64,000 nt of DNA from Terriglobia bacterium (GCA_009838515.1 VXRL01000081.1:25838-89837); one strand, 5' to 3'; positions 22,382 through 32,928 are shown, counted from the stretch's first letter. A program made the numbers and translations. The notes: generated from the letters alone by a model not told the origin.

Positions 22382-22428
22382 CGCTCGCGCCGCTCCCTGA
22401 AGTATCTCGGTCTTTCCCTTCGCCAGGC

Positions 22429-25263
22429 TCAGTCTACGTAGATGAAGTCGTTCGAGGCGAGCAGGATTCGGCAGTAGCTCTGCCAGGCCTCCCGCGGCGT
22501 CGAGCCGTCGAAGCGCGCCGTGTAGTTCCCGACGTACGACAGAGCCGAATCGATCTCGCCCGCATCCGGCTCCCGCGTCAATACCGCCATGTAAGCGTGG
22601 TGGGCGCGTTCGCTTTCCGTCCAAGCAGGGTCTGCTAGCAGTTGCTCGGCCAGGTTTCCGGCGCGCGAGGCCACGAATTCGCTATTCATCATGAAGAGCG
22701 CTTGCGGGGCCACGTTGGTCACCGGGCGCTTCCCCAGAGACGTGACCGCATCGCCGAAGTCGAAAAGGTTCAGCAGGGTCGGCAGGTTTGCCCGGCGCAG
22801 CGGCAGGTAGACCATGCGCCGCACCGAAGTGGTCGGATCGACGCTGAGCCGGGAGTTGGAGTTCTCGCGGTCTGTCCCGAAGCCGGACTGCAGCGTGCCG
22901 CCCATGGTGAGGTCGAGTGAGTTGTCGATCGCCAGCATGCCATCCCGCAACTCCTCGACATCGAGACGCCGCCGGTTGAAATGCGACAGCCATTGGTTGC
23001 CCGGATCGCTCTTGGCCGCCGCCGCACTTGCCGTACTGCCCATGCGGTAAGCGCTCGAGAGCATGATCTTGCGGTGCATCTCCTTGGCTGACCAGCCCTC
23101 CCGCACGAACGTCGAGGCCAGCCAGTCGAGCAGCTCGGGGTGCGTGGGCGGCGTGCCTAGCTTGCCGAAGTTGCTCGGCGTCCGCACGATCCCGTCGCCG
23201 AAGTGCTTCTGCCAGATGCGGTTGGCCATGACTCGGGCCGTCAAGGGGTTGGATGGCGAGGCGATCCAGTCCGCCAGTTCCAAGCGGCCGCTTCCGGCGC
23301 TGACCGGTGTTTGGTCGAATCCAGCGATGATCGCTGGAAAAACCTTTGGCGCTGCCTCGCCCTCGGCGTTGTAGTCGCCCCGCACGAACACTCTTTGCTC
23401 CACCGCCTGGCCCTCTTCGACGGCGTTTGCCATCGGGGGCTCCGGCAGGGCGTTGGCTTCGAGTTCGGCGACCTCCACTCGCAACTTCTTGATCGTGGCC
23501 ACGGTTTCGGGCTTCAGGATCGCGTTGCGCTCTTCGCCTGCGAAGCGCAATGGCGCGTTCTTGGCGTGATAAACGTCATAGAAAAAGCGGTCCCGTCCCG
23601 GCAAGAAACGGGGTTTCGGTGGCGGCGGCATGGTGCCGGTCCGGATCAAGTCGATGGCACTCTCCCGCCAGCGTCGGATCGTGTGGTGCCACTCTTCGAG
23701 CGTCTTCGCAAAGGCCTGCTGGTAGGCGGCCGCCACATCGGAGCGTTTCGACGCCATGGCCTCGCGCCAGGCGGCTAGCTGTCCGCGCGGTGTGTCTGCG
23801 GGTTTGAGGTAGGCGATCCATTTCCCGAGCTGGGTTGGATCGAGGTCGCGCTCCGCCGCGAGGTCGGCCTCATCGGCACCGTCTTCATAGACCTCGCCAG
23901 CCGCCAGCATGTAGTCCGCGATCCGGCCCGCGGCCCCGTCAACGTATTGCTCGAGTTCGATGTCAGCCAAGTTGTCCAGCTCGATGCGCTTGTTCTTGAT
24001 GACGCGCTGCTCAGCCTCGTAGCGGTCGTAGACTTCTTGCTCCACCAATGGCTTGAACAGCAGTGCCGAGACGTGCCTGGAAGGGTCCTTGTAACTTCGG
24101 GTCGAGGCGAAGATGCCAGCCAGCGAGTAGTAGTCCTTGGTCAGGATCGGATCGAACTTGTGGTCGTGGCAGCGAGCGCAGGCGACGGTCAGGCCCAGCA
24201 TGCTCTTGGAGACGACCTCGATCTGCTCGTCGTACACGTCATAGAGCATGCGCTGCTTGTCTTGCTGCGCGATGGCTTTCGGGCCGAGCGCCAGAAAACC
24301 GGTGGCGATGATGCCGCGTCGGTTCACTTTGCCGGGATTGTCGCCGGGCAGCAGATCGCCCGCGATCTGTTCCCGCACGAATTGGTCGTAGGGCATGTCG
24401 CTGTTGAATGCCTCAATGACGTAGTCGCGATACTTCCAAGCGTACGGATAGCGGTGATCCTCGTCGTTGCCGGTCGAATCCGCAAAGCGCGCAACGTCCA
24501 GCCAGTGACGGCCCCAGCGCTCGCCGTACAATGGCGATGCGAGCAGGCGCTCGACCACACGCTCGTAGGCTTCGAGGGAAGCATCCTTGAGGAATGCTTT
24601 CGCCTCAGCAGGAGTTGGCGGCAGTCCCGTCAGGTCGAATGTCGCCCTGCGCAGCCAAGTCAGCTTGTCGGCTGGCGCGGCGGGTTGCAAGCCGTGCTCC
24701 TGCATCTTGGCCAGCACGAAGCGGTCGATCGGGTTCTGGTTCCAGGCGGGATCGCCCACCGTCGGCGGGTCGCGATGGACCACTGGCTGAAACGCCCAGT
24801 AGTTCTTCTGCTCGTCTGTGAAGATGCCTTGCTGGCCCTCCGGGATCATTGCCTCGTGCTGCTCTGCCCCAGGCCACGGAGCGCCCTGCAGTACCCAGTC
24901 GCGCAGGACCGCCAACTCGTTATCGGGAAGCTTGCCGCCCGGAGGCATCTTGACGCGAGCTTGGTAGCCGACGATTGCGAGCAGACGGCTGGACTGAGGA
25001 TCCTGCGTCGAGATCAGTGCAGCCTCGTCACGGGCCTTCAAGAACCCCTGCACGCCAGAAAAGTCGACGTTGCCGCTCGTCAACTCAGCGTTGTGGCAGG
25101 CTTGGCACTTGGCGACCAGCAGCGGGCGCACGTGCTTCTCGAAGTGCTCGAGCGCTTCCGATTGTGCGCCAAGCGCGGGCAGGGAGGCCAGCAGCGACAA
25201 TCCCCACGTCCCAGCCGCGAACTTCCAGTGCCGGGTGAACCAGCGAAACACAAGGGTGCTCAT
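22429..25263 (-). CDS. PSD1 / DUF1549-DUF1553 planctomycete-type cytochrome domain protein
   Basis: CQACHN heme-like motif, RWGRHWLDVARFADSTGNDEDHRYPYAWKYRDYVIEAFN, NRIWQKHFGDGIVRTPSNFGKLGTPPTHPELLDWLA. Confidence 0.93.
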   Translation of the reverse strand: MSTLVFRWFTRHWKFAAGTWGLSLLASLPALGAQSEALEHFEKHVRPLLVAKCQACHNAELTSGNVDFSGVQGFLKARDEAALISTQDPQSSRLLAIVGYQARVKMPPGGKLPDNELAVLRDWVLQGAPWPGAEQHEAMIPEGQQGIFTDEQKNYWAFQPVVHRDPPTVGDPAWNQNPIDRFVLAKMQEHGLQPAAPADKLTWLRRATFDLTGLPPTPAEAKAFLKDASLEAYERVVERLLASPLYGERWGRHWLDVARFADSTGNDEDHRYPYAWKYRDYVIEAFNSDMPYDQFVREQIAGDLLPGDNPGKVNRRGIIATGFLALGPKAIAQQDKQRMLYDVYDEQIEVVSKSMLGLTVACARCHDHKFDPILTKDYYSLAGIFASTRSYKDPSRHVSALLFKPLVEQEVYDRYEAEQRVIKNKRIELDNLADIELEQYVDGAAGRIADYMLAAGEVYEDGADEADLAAERDLDPTQLGKWIAYLKPADTPRGQLAAWREAMASKRSDVAAAYQQAFAKTLEEWHHTIRRWRESAIDLIRTGTMPPPPKPRFLPGRDRFFYDVYHAKNAPLRFAGEERNAILKPETVATIKKLRVEVAELEANALPEPPMANAVEEGQAVEQRVFVRGDYNAEGEAAPKVFPAIIAGFDQTPVSAGSGRLELADWIASPSNPLTARVMANRIWQKHFGDGIVRTPSNFGKLGTPPTHPELLDWLASTFVREGWSAKEMHRKIMLSSAYRMGSTASAAAAKSDPGNQWLSHFNRRRLDVEELRDGMLAIDNSLDLTMGGTLQSGFGTDRENSNSRLSVDPTTSVRRMVYLPLRRANLPTLLNLFDFGDAVTSLGKRPVTNVAPQALFMMNSEFVASRAGNLAEQLLADPAWTESERAHHAYMAVLTREPDAGEIDSALSYVGNYTARFDGSTPREAWQSYCRILLASNDFIYVD

Positions 25264-25708
25264 CGATTCTCTGCCCATCCTGATGATACCGAACTGTCGA
25301 TTTGCGCTGCGAAGCCTCATCCGAATCACGGTTTAGTGACGGGTGAGCGCAAATTGGGGCGATTTCGGGTCGACTGTGAAAGTACGAGGAGCCTCCGGCA
25401 GCCAAGCCTGGTCGCTGAGCACCACAAGATGTTGCCAGAGGGGTGCTTCATGCTCCCGCTTGTCTTGGATGCGCCTCCGGCCGCATCGCCATCAAGGCCG
25501 TTTCCCCTGCGAAGCTAACCGCGAGCCTGTTTGAGTGAGCCGAGCGCGTCCGTCATCTTGCAGAGCCTCTCGATCGACCTAGAATTCCCTAAGTCGAGAA
25601 TCGCTGCCTCAGAATGAGCGCCAGGCTCTGCGTCGCGGCGCAGCTCGGGCGAAACTTTCCCGGCTGTGCAGTGTTTCCTTCCACGGGCGGTGCCTCGACG
25701 CGGGTGGC

Positions 25709-26242
25709 ATGAACGACTCACTCGAGTTCGAGAACTTCGTCCGGCAGCATCAGGACATGGTTTTTGGCATGGCAGTGCGGATGTTGGCGGACCCGAGCGA
25801 GGCCGAGGACATCACCCAGACCGTTTTCCTCAAGGCGTACGAGCGGTTCGACGCCTTACGGCGCTCGCCGGCGGTTGCGGGCTGGCTCCGCACGGTGACA
25901 ACGAACCTCTGCTTGAACCATTTGACGAGGTTTCGTGCGCGCTGGAGTCTTTTCAGCCAGCGGCGCTCGAGCGAGGAGGGCCACAGCTGGTCGTATGAGG
26001 ACACGCTCGTGGCCAGGGACGACCCGTCGGAAGATCTTGCGCGCGCCGAGAGGTACGCCAGACTGGAGCGCGGGATCCGCCGCCTGCCGCCGCACCAGAG
26101 GGTCCCCATCGTGCTGTATCACTTCGAAGAACGCAGCTACCTGGAGATTGCAGAGGCTTTGGGCGTATCGGTGGGCAAGATCAAGACCGACATCCACCGC
26201 GGGCGCCTGGCCTTGCGCAAATTGATCGGAGAGGACCGATGA
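25709..26242 (+). CDS. ECF-type RNA polymerase sigma factor
   Basis: Region 2 (QHQDMVFGMAVRMLADPSEAEDITQTVFLKAYERFD) and region 4 (LPPHQRVPIVLYHFEERSYLEIAEALGVSVGKIKTDIHRGR). Confidence 0.94.
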   Translation: MNDSLEFENFVRQHQDMVFGMAVRMLADPSEAEDITQTVFLKAYERFDALRRSPAVAGWLRTVTTNLCLNHLTRFRARWSLFSQRRSSEEGHSWSYEDTLVARDDPSEDLARAERYARLERGIRRLPPHQRVPIVLYHFEERSYLEIAEALGVSVGKIKTDIHRGRLALRKLIGEDR

Positions 26243-26646
26243 CACCCGTTGAACTCGAAGCGTTTGTGGATCGACAGTTGGCCACGCTGCCCCGGCCAAA
26301 GGCGCCTCCGGCGCTGGTTCCACGAATCCTGTCTGCAGTCCGCCAGAGCCAAGGAGAGCCTTGGCATCGTCGCCCCTGGCGCGCTTGGCCCGCCACATCG
26401 AGACTCGCGGCGGGCCTGCTTTGCGCGGGCTTGGCGTTGGTGGTGGCGTACGCATGGGACGCGATTGCCGCCACCGCTCCTCCAGACGTGTTGGTAGCCG
26501 CAGGTGTGGTGTGGCGAAGCGTGGTGCAACCGGCCGCGATCTACTTGGCAGCGATTGGTGTTGCGATGTTCGTCGCGACCGCGATGTGCTGCACCGCGTT
26601 GGCACTCGTGCTAAGGCAAGGAGGACCTAACTATGAAGCGCTTTAG
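26239..26646 (+). CDS. small membrane protein, candidate anti-sigma factor
   Basis: ATGA overlap with sigma gene; cytosolic N-terminus followed by two TM segments; no classical zinc-binding anti-sigma motif seen. Confidence 0.6.
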   Translation: MTPVELEAFVDRQLATLPRPKAPPALVPRILSAVRQSQGEPWHRRPWRAWPATSRLAAGLLCAGLALVVAYAWDAIAATAPPDVLVAAGVVWRSVVQPAAIYLAAIGVAMFVATAMCCTALALVLRQGGPNYEAL

Positions 26647-28126
26647 CAATAGGTTGAGCTCGATCGCGATTCCCCTGGTGCTGTTCTCGGCCGCATGGGG
26701 CCAGGTGCCGGACGATTCCGGCACTGTGCCGCGGGTGCAGGAGTCTCGCGCAAACCCTCACTTCAGGTTCGGCTCGTCACTTGAGCTACCGGCTGGGGAT
26801 CGCGCAGATGACGTCGCCGTCATCTTCGGCTCGGCCAAGATCGATGGCACGGTTGAGGGTGACGTGTTTGTCCTGCTCGGATCGCTAACGCTCGGCAGCA
26901 CGTCCGTTGTTGAACGCGATGCGGTCGTGATTGGAGGATCGGCCAAGGTCTTGCCGGGTGCAGTTGCGGATGGCGATTTCGTTGTCGTTGGTGGGGAATT
27001 GGATGCGCCGGAGAGCTTCTCGCCTCGAGGTGATCTCGCCGTTGTTGGAGGAGGTGGCGGCGCGGAGTTCTTCGCGCCAGCCATCACGTGGCTGACCAGT
27101 GGACTGCTGCTGGGGCGTCCGCTAGTTCCCGATCTTCTCTGGGCATGGATCTTCGTCGCGGTATTCGCACTGCTGTACCTAGGAACGAACTGGGTCTTCG
27201 AGCGGCCTGTCCGCGAGGTTGCCACTGCGCTCGGCTCCAAGCCGCTGACCTGCTTCCTAGTGGGTGGGCTGGTCGTGCTCCTGATCGGTCCGGTCTCGTT
27301 GCTGCTGGTCGCATCCGTCGTCGGGCTGCCTGCGGTGCCGTTGCTGTGGCTCGCGCTCCTTCTGGCGGTGATTCTGGGAAAGGTCGGCGTGACTCGTTGG
27401 ATCGGCGGGCGAGTGGTTCCAGAACAGTTCCCTGGAGACCGCGTGCAGGCGGCGCGGTCTGTCGCGATCGGGCTGGCGATAGTGAGCCTCGCCTACATGG
27501 TGCCAGTGCTCGGCATCACGGCATGGACGGTGCTCGGCGTATTGGCGCTGGGCGCCGCAACCACGACAGCGGCCCAATCGTTGCGGCGCGAGAATCCGAG
27601 ACCGGCTGTGCCCGCCCGTGCCCCGGTCGTCACTGCCGCCCAGACGGGAGGGGGTGAGCCCTCAGGGGTCGCTACACCTGAAGCCGACGGAGATCATCAG
27701 CCTGAGAGCGAACTCGGCCGGGGAGAAGAGCCGACGATTGAGCCCGGCACGGCAGTGGACCTATCCTTGGCTAGCTTTCCCGCTCGAATCGGTGCCGTAG
27801 CCTTGGACTTCATACCCTTCGTGATCATCGGTCAAGCGCTGAACGTCGGCATCCTGCTGACCTTGCTGATGTTCTTGGTGTACAACACTGCGATGTGGGC
27901 GTGGAGAGGCACGACCGTCGGTGGCATGATCTGCCGAGTGCGCTTGGTTCGCACCGACGGCCGCGCATTGGCCCCTCAGGACGGGGTCGTGAGGGGCGTT
28001 GCCAGCGTGGTTTCCATCGCATTTCTGGGGCTCGGCTGGATCTGGGCGGCGTGGGACGAGAAACGGCAGTCGTGGCATGACCGCGCTGCTGGCACCTATG
28101 TGGTGCGGGACGAGAGCGACTTCTAG
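26633..28126 (+). CDS. bactofilin-like beta-repeat / multi-TM / RDD domain fusion protein
   Basis: Repeats DDVAVIFGSAKIDGTVEGDVFVLLGSLTLGSTSVVERDAVVIGGSAKVLPGAVADGDFVVVGGEL; TM block; RDD-like FPARIGAVALDFIPFVIIGQAL...GGMICRVRLVRTDGRALAPQDGVVRG...WDEKRQSWHDRAAGTYVV. Confidence 0.8.
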   Translation: MKRFSNRLSSIAIPLVLFSAAWGQVPDDSGTVPRVQESRANPHFRFGSSLELPAGDRADDVAVIFGSAKIDGTVEGDVFVLLGSLTLGSTSVVERDAVVIGGSAKVLPGAVADGDFVVVGGELDAPESFSPRGDLAVVGGGGGAEFFAPAITWLTSGLLLGRPLVPDLLWAWIFVAVFALLYLGTNWVFERPVREVATALGSKPLTCFLVGGLVVLLIGPVSLLLVASVVGLPAVPLLWLALLLAVILGKVGVTRWIGGRVVPEQFPGDRVQAARSVAIGLAIVSLAYMVPVLGITAWTVLGVLALGAATTTAAQSLRRENPRPAVPARAPVVTAAQTGGGEPSGVATPEADGDHQPESELGRGEEPTIEPGTAVDLSLASFPARIGAVALDFIPFVIIGQALNVGILLTLLMFLVYNTAMWAWRGTTVGGMICRVRLVRTDGRALAPQDGVVRGVASVVSIAFLGLGWIWAAWDEKRQSWHDRAAGTYVVRDESDF

Positions 28127-28315
28127 GCCTGAATCGTGGATTCCGCTCTGCTGGGTCGGCAGGTCCGGCCGCGCCACTTGAGTATGTTGTAGCGATTGGC
28201 CCGGGGGCGGTCCTTGCGTGCTGCGACGGGGATGCCCAGGGTTCGGCCCGGATCGCACCCGAGCCCCGAATGAATGGGTCAGGCCAGTCGGTGACGGCAC
28301 ACCGCTCGGGGGGAG

Positions 28316-28834
28316 CTACGGTCGACGAATCCGATTGATCGCTGCGGTCGCTGCGTCGCGGACAGCTTGGTCGTCGCTTTGCCGAAGCCGTGCCAAGCCT
28401 GTCAGCGCCAAGGGATCTCGCCGGACGCCAATCGAGTTGATCACGCCCACAAGCAAACCGCCGTTCAGCCTGCCCAGTGCCTCGCGCAAAGCCTGGTCGG
28501 CCGTGCCGGAGGGCATCGGCTCTAGGGCCGTTCGCGCGTAGTGGGCCAGACGCGGGTCATCCAGCAATTCCACCAAAGCCGGAACCGCGCTGGGCTCGCC
28601 TACCACGGCGAGCCGCTGGCAGGCCTTGGCCTTGGCAAACTCGGTGGAGTCAGAATTCTTGAGAATGGCCACGAGATCCGCCGAGGCCATGCCCATGATC
28701 TCCTCTGACTTGTGAGGCGTTGACGCGAGTTGGGCGTCGGTCATGCGTTGCAGTTCGCCGCGGTCTTGGCCGCGCAAGCGCTTGCCGACTCCGACGGCCA
28801 CTGCCGTTATGGCAAAGAACGTTCGTCTTAGCAT
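28316..28834 (-). CDS. HEAT-repeat protein, exported
   Basis: Repeats of CQRLAVVGEPSAVPALVELLDDPRLAHYARTALE type; N-terminal hydrophobic segment. Confidence 0.65.
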   Translation of the reverse strand: MLRRTFFAITAVAVGVGKRLRGQDRGELQRMTDAQLASTPHKSEEIMGMASADLVAILKNSDSTEFAKAKACQRLAVVGEPSAVPALVELLDDPRLAHYARTALEPMPSGTADQALREALGRLNGGLLVGVINSIGVRRDPLALTGLARLRQSDDQAVRDAATAAINRIRRP

Positions 28835-28847
28835 CTTCGGCCTCCGT

Positions 28848-30152
28848 TCACACGAGTCGCCATGGCTCGCGCATGGCGCGAGAGCGCATTCTGTTGGCAG
28901 CGTCGCTGCGAGGGAAACTGTCGGTCGCTGGATCGAACTCCAGAGTCTCCCCCAATTGGTACGCGATGTACGCCGCGTGGCACGCCACGTGCGTTTGGCA
29001 TGCCGCCAACGCGTTGGCCCGGGTATCCTCGCGCGATTTGACGCAATTCAAGAAGTCCCGCACGTGGCGCGTCGTAGCCTCGCGGGCATCCTCAAAGGTC
29101 TTGCGGTACTGCGCCATGCTGTCGGACGCCTCCACAATGCCCGCGTCACCTGTCTGCACCCAGCCCGCTTCGCCCTCGAAGCGAACGGCACACGGGCCCA
29201 AGCCCTCCCAGCCCGAGTCGCGCAGTACGATTTCCAGTCCGTTCGCGTAGCGACAGTCGACCGAGTACGGCGTAACCCCTTGTGCAAGATGGGGCGTGAA
29301 TTCTACTGGCGCGGTCTCGTCCAGTCTGGCAGCGGCGTGGCACAGGTCCAGGGTGTGCGATCCCCACTCTAGGATTCCCCCTCCGTGAAAGTCGAAAAAG
29401 CCCCGCCAACGACTCTTGACGTACAGCGAGTTGTACGGCCGCCACGGTGCTGGCCCCAGCCAGCGGTCCCAATCCACGACGCTCTTGGGCGGCTCCGGTT
29501 CTGCCGGCAGCCAGTCGTGGGTGGTTGAGGGCGTGTAGCGGTCTCCGGGCGCCGCATTGGCTTCCAGCTTCGTCAGCTTGCCGAGCTTGCCGCTGCGCGC
29601 CAGATCGATGCAGTACTCGAAGTTCGTGCCGTTGCGCCGCTGGGTGCCCGCTTGGTAGACCCGGCCGAGGCGATGGTACGTGTCGGCCAGCGCCCGACTC
29701 TCCGCGATCGTCATCGAGCAGGGCTTTTCGCAGTAGACGTCCTTGCCCGACTTGGCGGTGAGGATCGACAGCAACGTATGCCACCGGTCACCGGTCGCGA
29801 TCAGCACTGCATCGATGTCTCGCCGTTCCCAAAGCTCGAACATGTCGCCGTACATCTCGCAGTCGTTGTTGCCGTGATGCTTGTCGACCTTCGACTTGAT
29901 CGCTTCGCGGCGCTCGTTGCGCGCATCGCAGATCGCCCGGAACTGCACATCGTCCTGGGCGAGGAACGACTCGAGGTCGCGCTCACCTCGTCCGCCGATA
30001 CCCAATCCGGCTAAATTGATCCGGTCACTGGGAGGGACTGCGCCGGACAAGCCCAAGACAGTGCCGGGAATGAAGAGCGGAACGGCGGCTTGAAATACCC
30101 TGCGCCTCGGGATTTGGCTCGGCGCTACAGCCTCACCGGTTGTGTCACTCAT
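28848..30152 (-). CDS. Gfo/Idh/MocA family oxidoreductase
   Basis: INLAGLGIGGRGERDLESFL, YCEKPCSMTIAESRALADTYHRLGRVYQAGTQRRNG. Confidence 0.9.
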   Translation of the reverse strand: MSDTTGEAVAPSQIPRRRVFQAAVPLFIPGTVLGLSGAVPPSDRINLAGLGIGGRGERDLESFLAQDDVQFRAICDARNERREAIKSKVDKHHGNNDCEMYGDMFELWERRDIDAVLIATGDRWHTLLSILTAKSGKDVYCEKPCSMTIAESRALADTYHRLGRVYQAGTQRRNGTNFEYCIDLARSGKLGKLTKLEANAAPGDRYTPSTTHDWLPAEPEPPKSVVDWDRWLGPAPWRPYNSLYVKSRWRGFFDFHGGGILEWGSHTLDLCHAAARLDETAPVEFTPHLAQGVTPYSVDCRYANGLEIVLRDSGWEGLGPCAVRFEGEAGWVQTGDAGIVEASDSMAQYRKTFEDAREATTRHVRDFLNCVKSREDTRANALAACQTHVACHAAYIAYQLGETLEFDPATDSFPRSDAANRMRSRAMREPWRLV

Positions 30153-30350
30153 GCATCAGGTCCTCCGACTGGATTCCTTGTTCTCGCGTGCCAGGCCGGC
30201 GCGCGCCACGCCGATGGTCTCGCACTGCGCACATAGGATATCGCAGGGGTGCTTGGGCACTTGCTGCCACTTCCGGACAGCCCGAGCGGGTTAGCCGGCA
30301 CCTAGCTGGGAATCTGCAGTCCCGAGCATGGCACCGGGCTGCCTCCCTCC

Positions 30351-31940
30351 TCAGGGTCCGTCCGGGTACGGCACCGGGGCACTGGTGGCCTTGCGGGTCG
30401 GCATGATGGCGTTGGTCTCGCGCAGGAACTTGCCAAGCGCAGCGGACAAGTCCGCAACCAACTCGGGCTGGTCCGCGGCCAGATTGCGCGTCTCGCCGAT
30501 GTCGGCCCGGAGGTTGAACAGCTCCTTGCGCCCGTCCACGTGCCAATAGACCAGCTTCCAATCGCCCCTCTTGATCGTGCTGGTGGCCCCGATCCCGGGC
30601 CCTTCCACTCGGGGCCGGCTAAGTCCGCCCCAAGCGTGCGGAAAGTGCCAGTAGAGCGTCCTCTCTGGATTTCCGGCCTCGCCGCGCAGCAGGGGAACGA
30701 AGCTCTCCCCGTCTAGCTCGGGCCCTAGCTGGATTATGCCGTCATCATTGAAGATTGCTCCGCTCTGACCGCTGAACTCGACACCCGCGATATCCAAGAT
30801 TGTGGGAAACATGTCCTCGATAGTGATTGGCGTGTCACTCACCCTGCCCGGCTGGGTGACACCCGGCCACTTGGCCAGCATCGGCACGCGCAGGCCGCCC
30901 TCGTAGGTCGAGCCCTTGCCGCTGTTCAACGGTGCGTTGTGGGTGTTCGGCTCGCCATCGCGCTCGATCATGTTCCTCACGCCGCCGTTGTCCGAAGTGA
31001 AGAATAGCGCTGTGTTGTCTGCTACGCCCAACCCCTCGAGCGTGTCCATGATGTCCCCCAGACTCTTGTCCACGCCTTCAATCATGGAGGCGTACGCGGC
31101 CTCCCGCTCCGGCAGGCCGGCATCGAGGTAGCGCTGGACGAATCGCTGGTCGAGCATGATCGGGGTGTGCGGCGCAAATTGCGCGAAATACAGGAAGAAT
31201 GGCTGTCCGTCGGCGACCGCTTCCTTCACGGCTGTGATGGCCTCGAGGGTTAGCGCCTCGGTCAGGTAGATCTCTTGGCCGAAGTACTTTTCCATGTCCC
31301 ACGCTCTCCAAGGCGTGGAATCCGGATCGCCGCCGGACGCGAAGTTGTCCGTTCCGTAGTAGCTTCCGGGCGCGCCCGAGAAGCGCCCTCCGATCCGCAC
31401 GTCGAAGCCGAGCGCCTTCGGGTCTTCGCCCGGAGTGCCCCTTGTGCCGAAGTGGCCCTTGCCGATGTGGATCGTGCGGTATCCCGCATTTCGCAGTTCT
31501 TGCGGGAGCGTCTTGGCGTGCAGCGACAGTGGGATGTCCGGCACTGGTTGGAGGCCGTTCGTGTTCCATCTTGGGATGATCAGGTCCGGGTGCGGCCGAT
31601 CCGTGGCCTCGTCGCGAAAATGCGTCCAGTTGGAGATTCGGGTGCGAACTTGGTTCAACCCTGTCAGCAGCTCGACTCGAGTGGGCGTGCAGACGGCATT
31701 GGAATACGAGTTCGTGAACTTCATCCCCTCGGACGCTAGGCGCTCCATGTTGGGCGTGCGATAGAGATCGTTCTGGGGAGTTCTCTCGTCCGCAAACGGT
31801 TCGGAGGTGTCCTGCCACCCTTGGTCGTCCGTCAGCATGAGGACGATGTTGGGCCGAGAAATCTGTTCTGGGACGTCAGGCGCGCAACTGCAGGCAAGGC
31901 AGGGTAGGGCAGCCAAGGTGATCAACTGAGATCGATACAT
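30351..31940 (-). CDS. sulfatase family protein with intact CxPxR formylglycine motif
   Basis: RPNIVLMLTDDQGWQD; NAVCTPTRVELLTG; YRTIHIGKGHFG; lipoprotein-like signal ALPCLACSC. Confidence 0.92.
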   Translation of the reverse strand: MYRSQLITLAALPCLACSCAPDVPEQISRPNIVLMLTDDQGWQDTSEPFADERTPQNDLYRTPNMERLASEGMKFTNSYSNAVCTPTRVELLTGLNQVRTRISNWTHFRDEATDRPHPDLIIPRWNTNGLQPVPDIPLSLHAKTLPQELRNAGYRTIHIGKGHFGTRGTPGEDPKALGFDVRIGGRFSGAPGSYYGTDNFASGGDPDSTPWRAWDMEKYFGQEIYLTEALTLEAITAVKEAVADGQPFFLYFAQFAPHTPIMLDQRFVQRYLDAGLPEREAAYASMIEGVDKSLGDIMDTLEGLGVADNTALFFTSDNGGVRNMIERDGEPNTHNAPLNSGKGSTYEGGLRVPMLAKWPGVTQPGRVSDTPITIEDMFPTILDIAGVEFSGQSGAIFNDDGIIQLGPELDGESFVPLLRGEAGNPERTLYWHFPHAWGGLSRPRVEGPGIGATSTIKRGDWKLVYWHVDGRKELFNLRADIGETRNLAADQPELVADLSAALGKFLRETNAIMPTRKATSAPVPYPDGP

Positions 31941-32184
31941 AATGCCGCAGAAATGATATCCCACGCTCGGCTGGAGTGGAGTCGACAGATGGCACGAAAT
32001 CGTCGAGTGGTCCGGCCGGCTAGGGACCACAAGCGTATGTCAATCGTCCGGGTGCTGCCACGCGGGTGGAATCCGAGCCCGCATAGATTCGATTATGCTT
32101 GATCGATCAGGCGTTCTTGAACGCGAGATGGAAGCGAAGTGTAAGCACTTCGGATCCGTCCAATGCGTTGTAAATCGCGACCAT

Positions 32185-32928
32185 ATGACCCCCGAAACGA
32201 ACTGTGACCCGTTCACCATCCGAATCGGCACTTGGAACACTAGGTGGGCCAAGCCAAGCAGCATCGGCGGCAAGATCATCAGCAAGGTGCTCGCCGCTTC
32301 AGACTGCGACGTGCTGTGCGTAACCGAAGGATTCGCGGGGATCCTCCCCGAAGGAGGTCATGTCATCGATGCAGGCAAGGATTGGGGCTACCGCATCTAC
32401 AAGGGCCGCAGGAAGGTGCTGTTGTGGAGCAAGCAACCTTGGACTCCCCACATTGATGCCGTCGGCTCCGCAGATCTGCCAGGCGGTAGGTTCGTGGCGG
32501 GTAGCACAGAAACACTGTCGGGGGCTTGCCTGACTGCCGTTGGCGTCTGCATCCCTTGGAGCGGTGCGCACGTGAAGAGTGGCCGCAAGGACCGCACGTG
32601 GTGGCAGGATCATGAAGCATGGCTAGCAGGATTCGGGAAGCTGCGTAGCGGAATGTCCGAATCGCGAACCATCATCTTGGGCGACTTCAACCAGAGGATT
32701 CCGAAGACCCACGCACCGCTCCGGGCATACAAGGCGCTCAACTGCGCGTTCAATGGGTTCAAGTTTGCGACCGAGGGGGAGTTGTCAGGGGGACAGAGGT
32801 TGATTGATCATATTGCGCATACACCTGACCTCACCCCAGGCAGTATAGGGGTCTGGGACAAGCAGGCTGCCGATGGGACATCCCTATCGGACCATTTCGG
32901 CGTATGGTGCGACTTCAGCGCAGGCTAG
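32185..32928 (+). CDS. endonuclease/exonuclease/phosphatase family protein (start uncertain: 32095 or 32185)
   Basis: IRIGTWNTRWAKPS...DVLCVTEGF...IILGDFNQRIP...SLSDHFGVWCDFS. Confidence 0.75.
   Translation: MTPETNCDPFTIRIGTWNTRWAKPSSIGGKIISKVLAASDCDVLCVTEGFAGILPEGGHVIDAGKDWGYRIYKGRRKVLLWSKQPWTPHIDAVGSADLPGGRFVAGSTETLSGACLTAVGVCIPWSGAHVKSGRKDRTWWQDHEAWLAGFGKLRSGMSESRTIILGDFNQRIPKTHAPLRAYKALNCAFNGFKFATEGELSGGQRLIDHIAHTPDLTPGSIGVWDKQAADGTSLSDHFGVWCDFSAG

Noticed and set aside
23947-25518. 523 aa plus-strand ORF
   Set aside because: Entirely antisense to the strongly supported PSD1 gene; low-complexity Val/Leu/Arg/Gln composition typical of mirror ORFs in GC-rich DNA.
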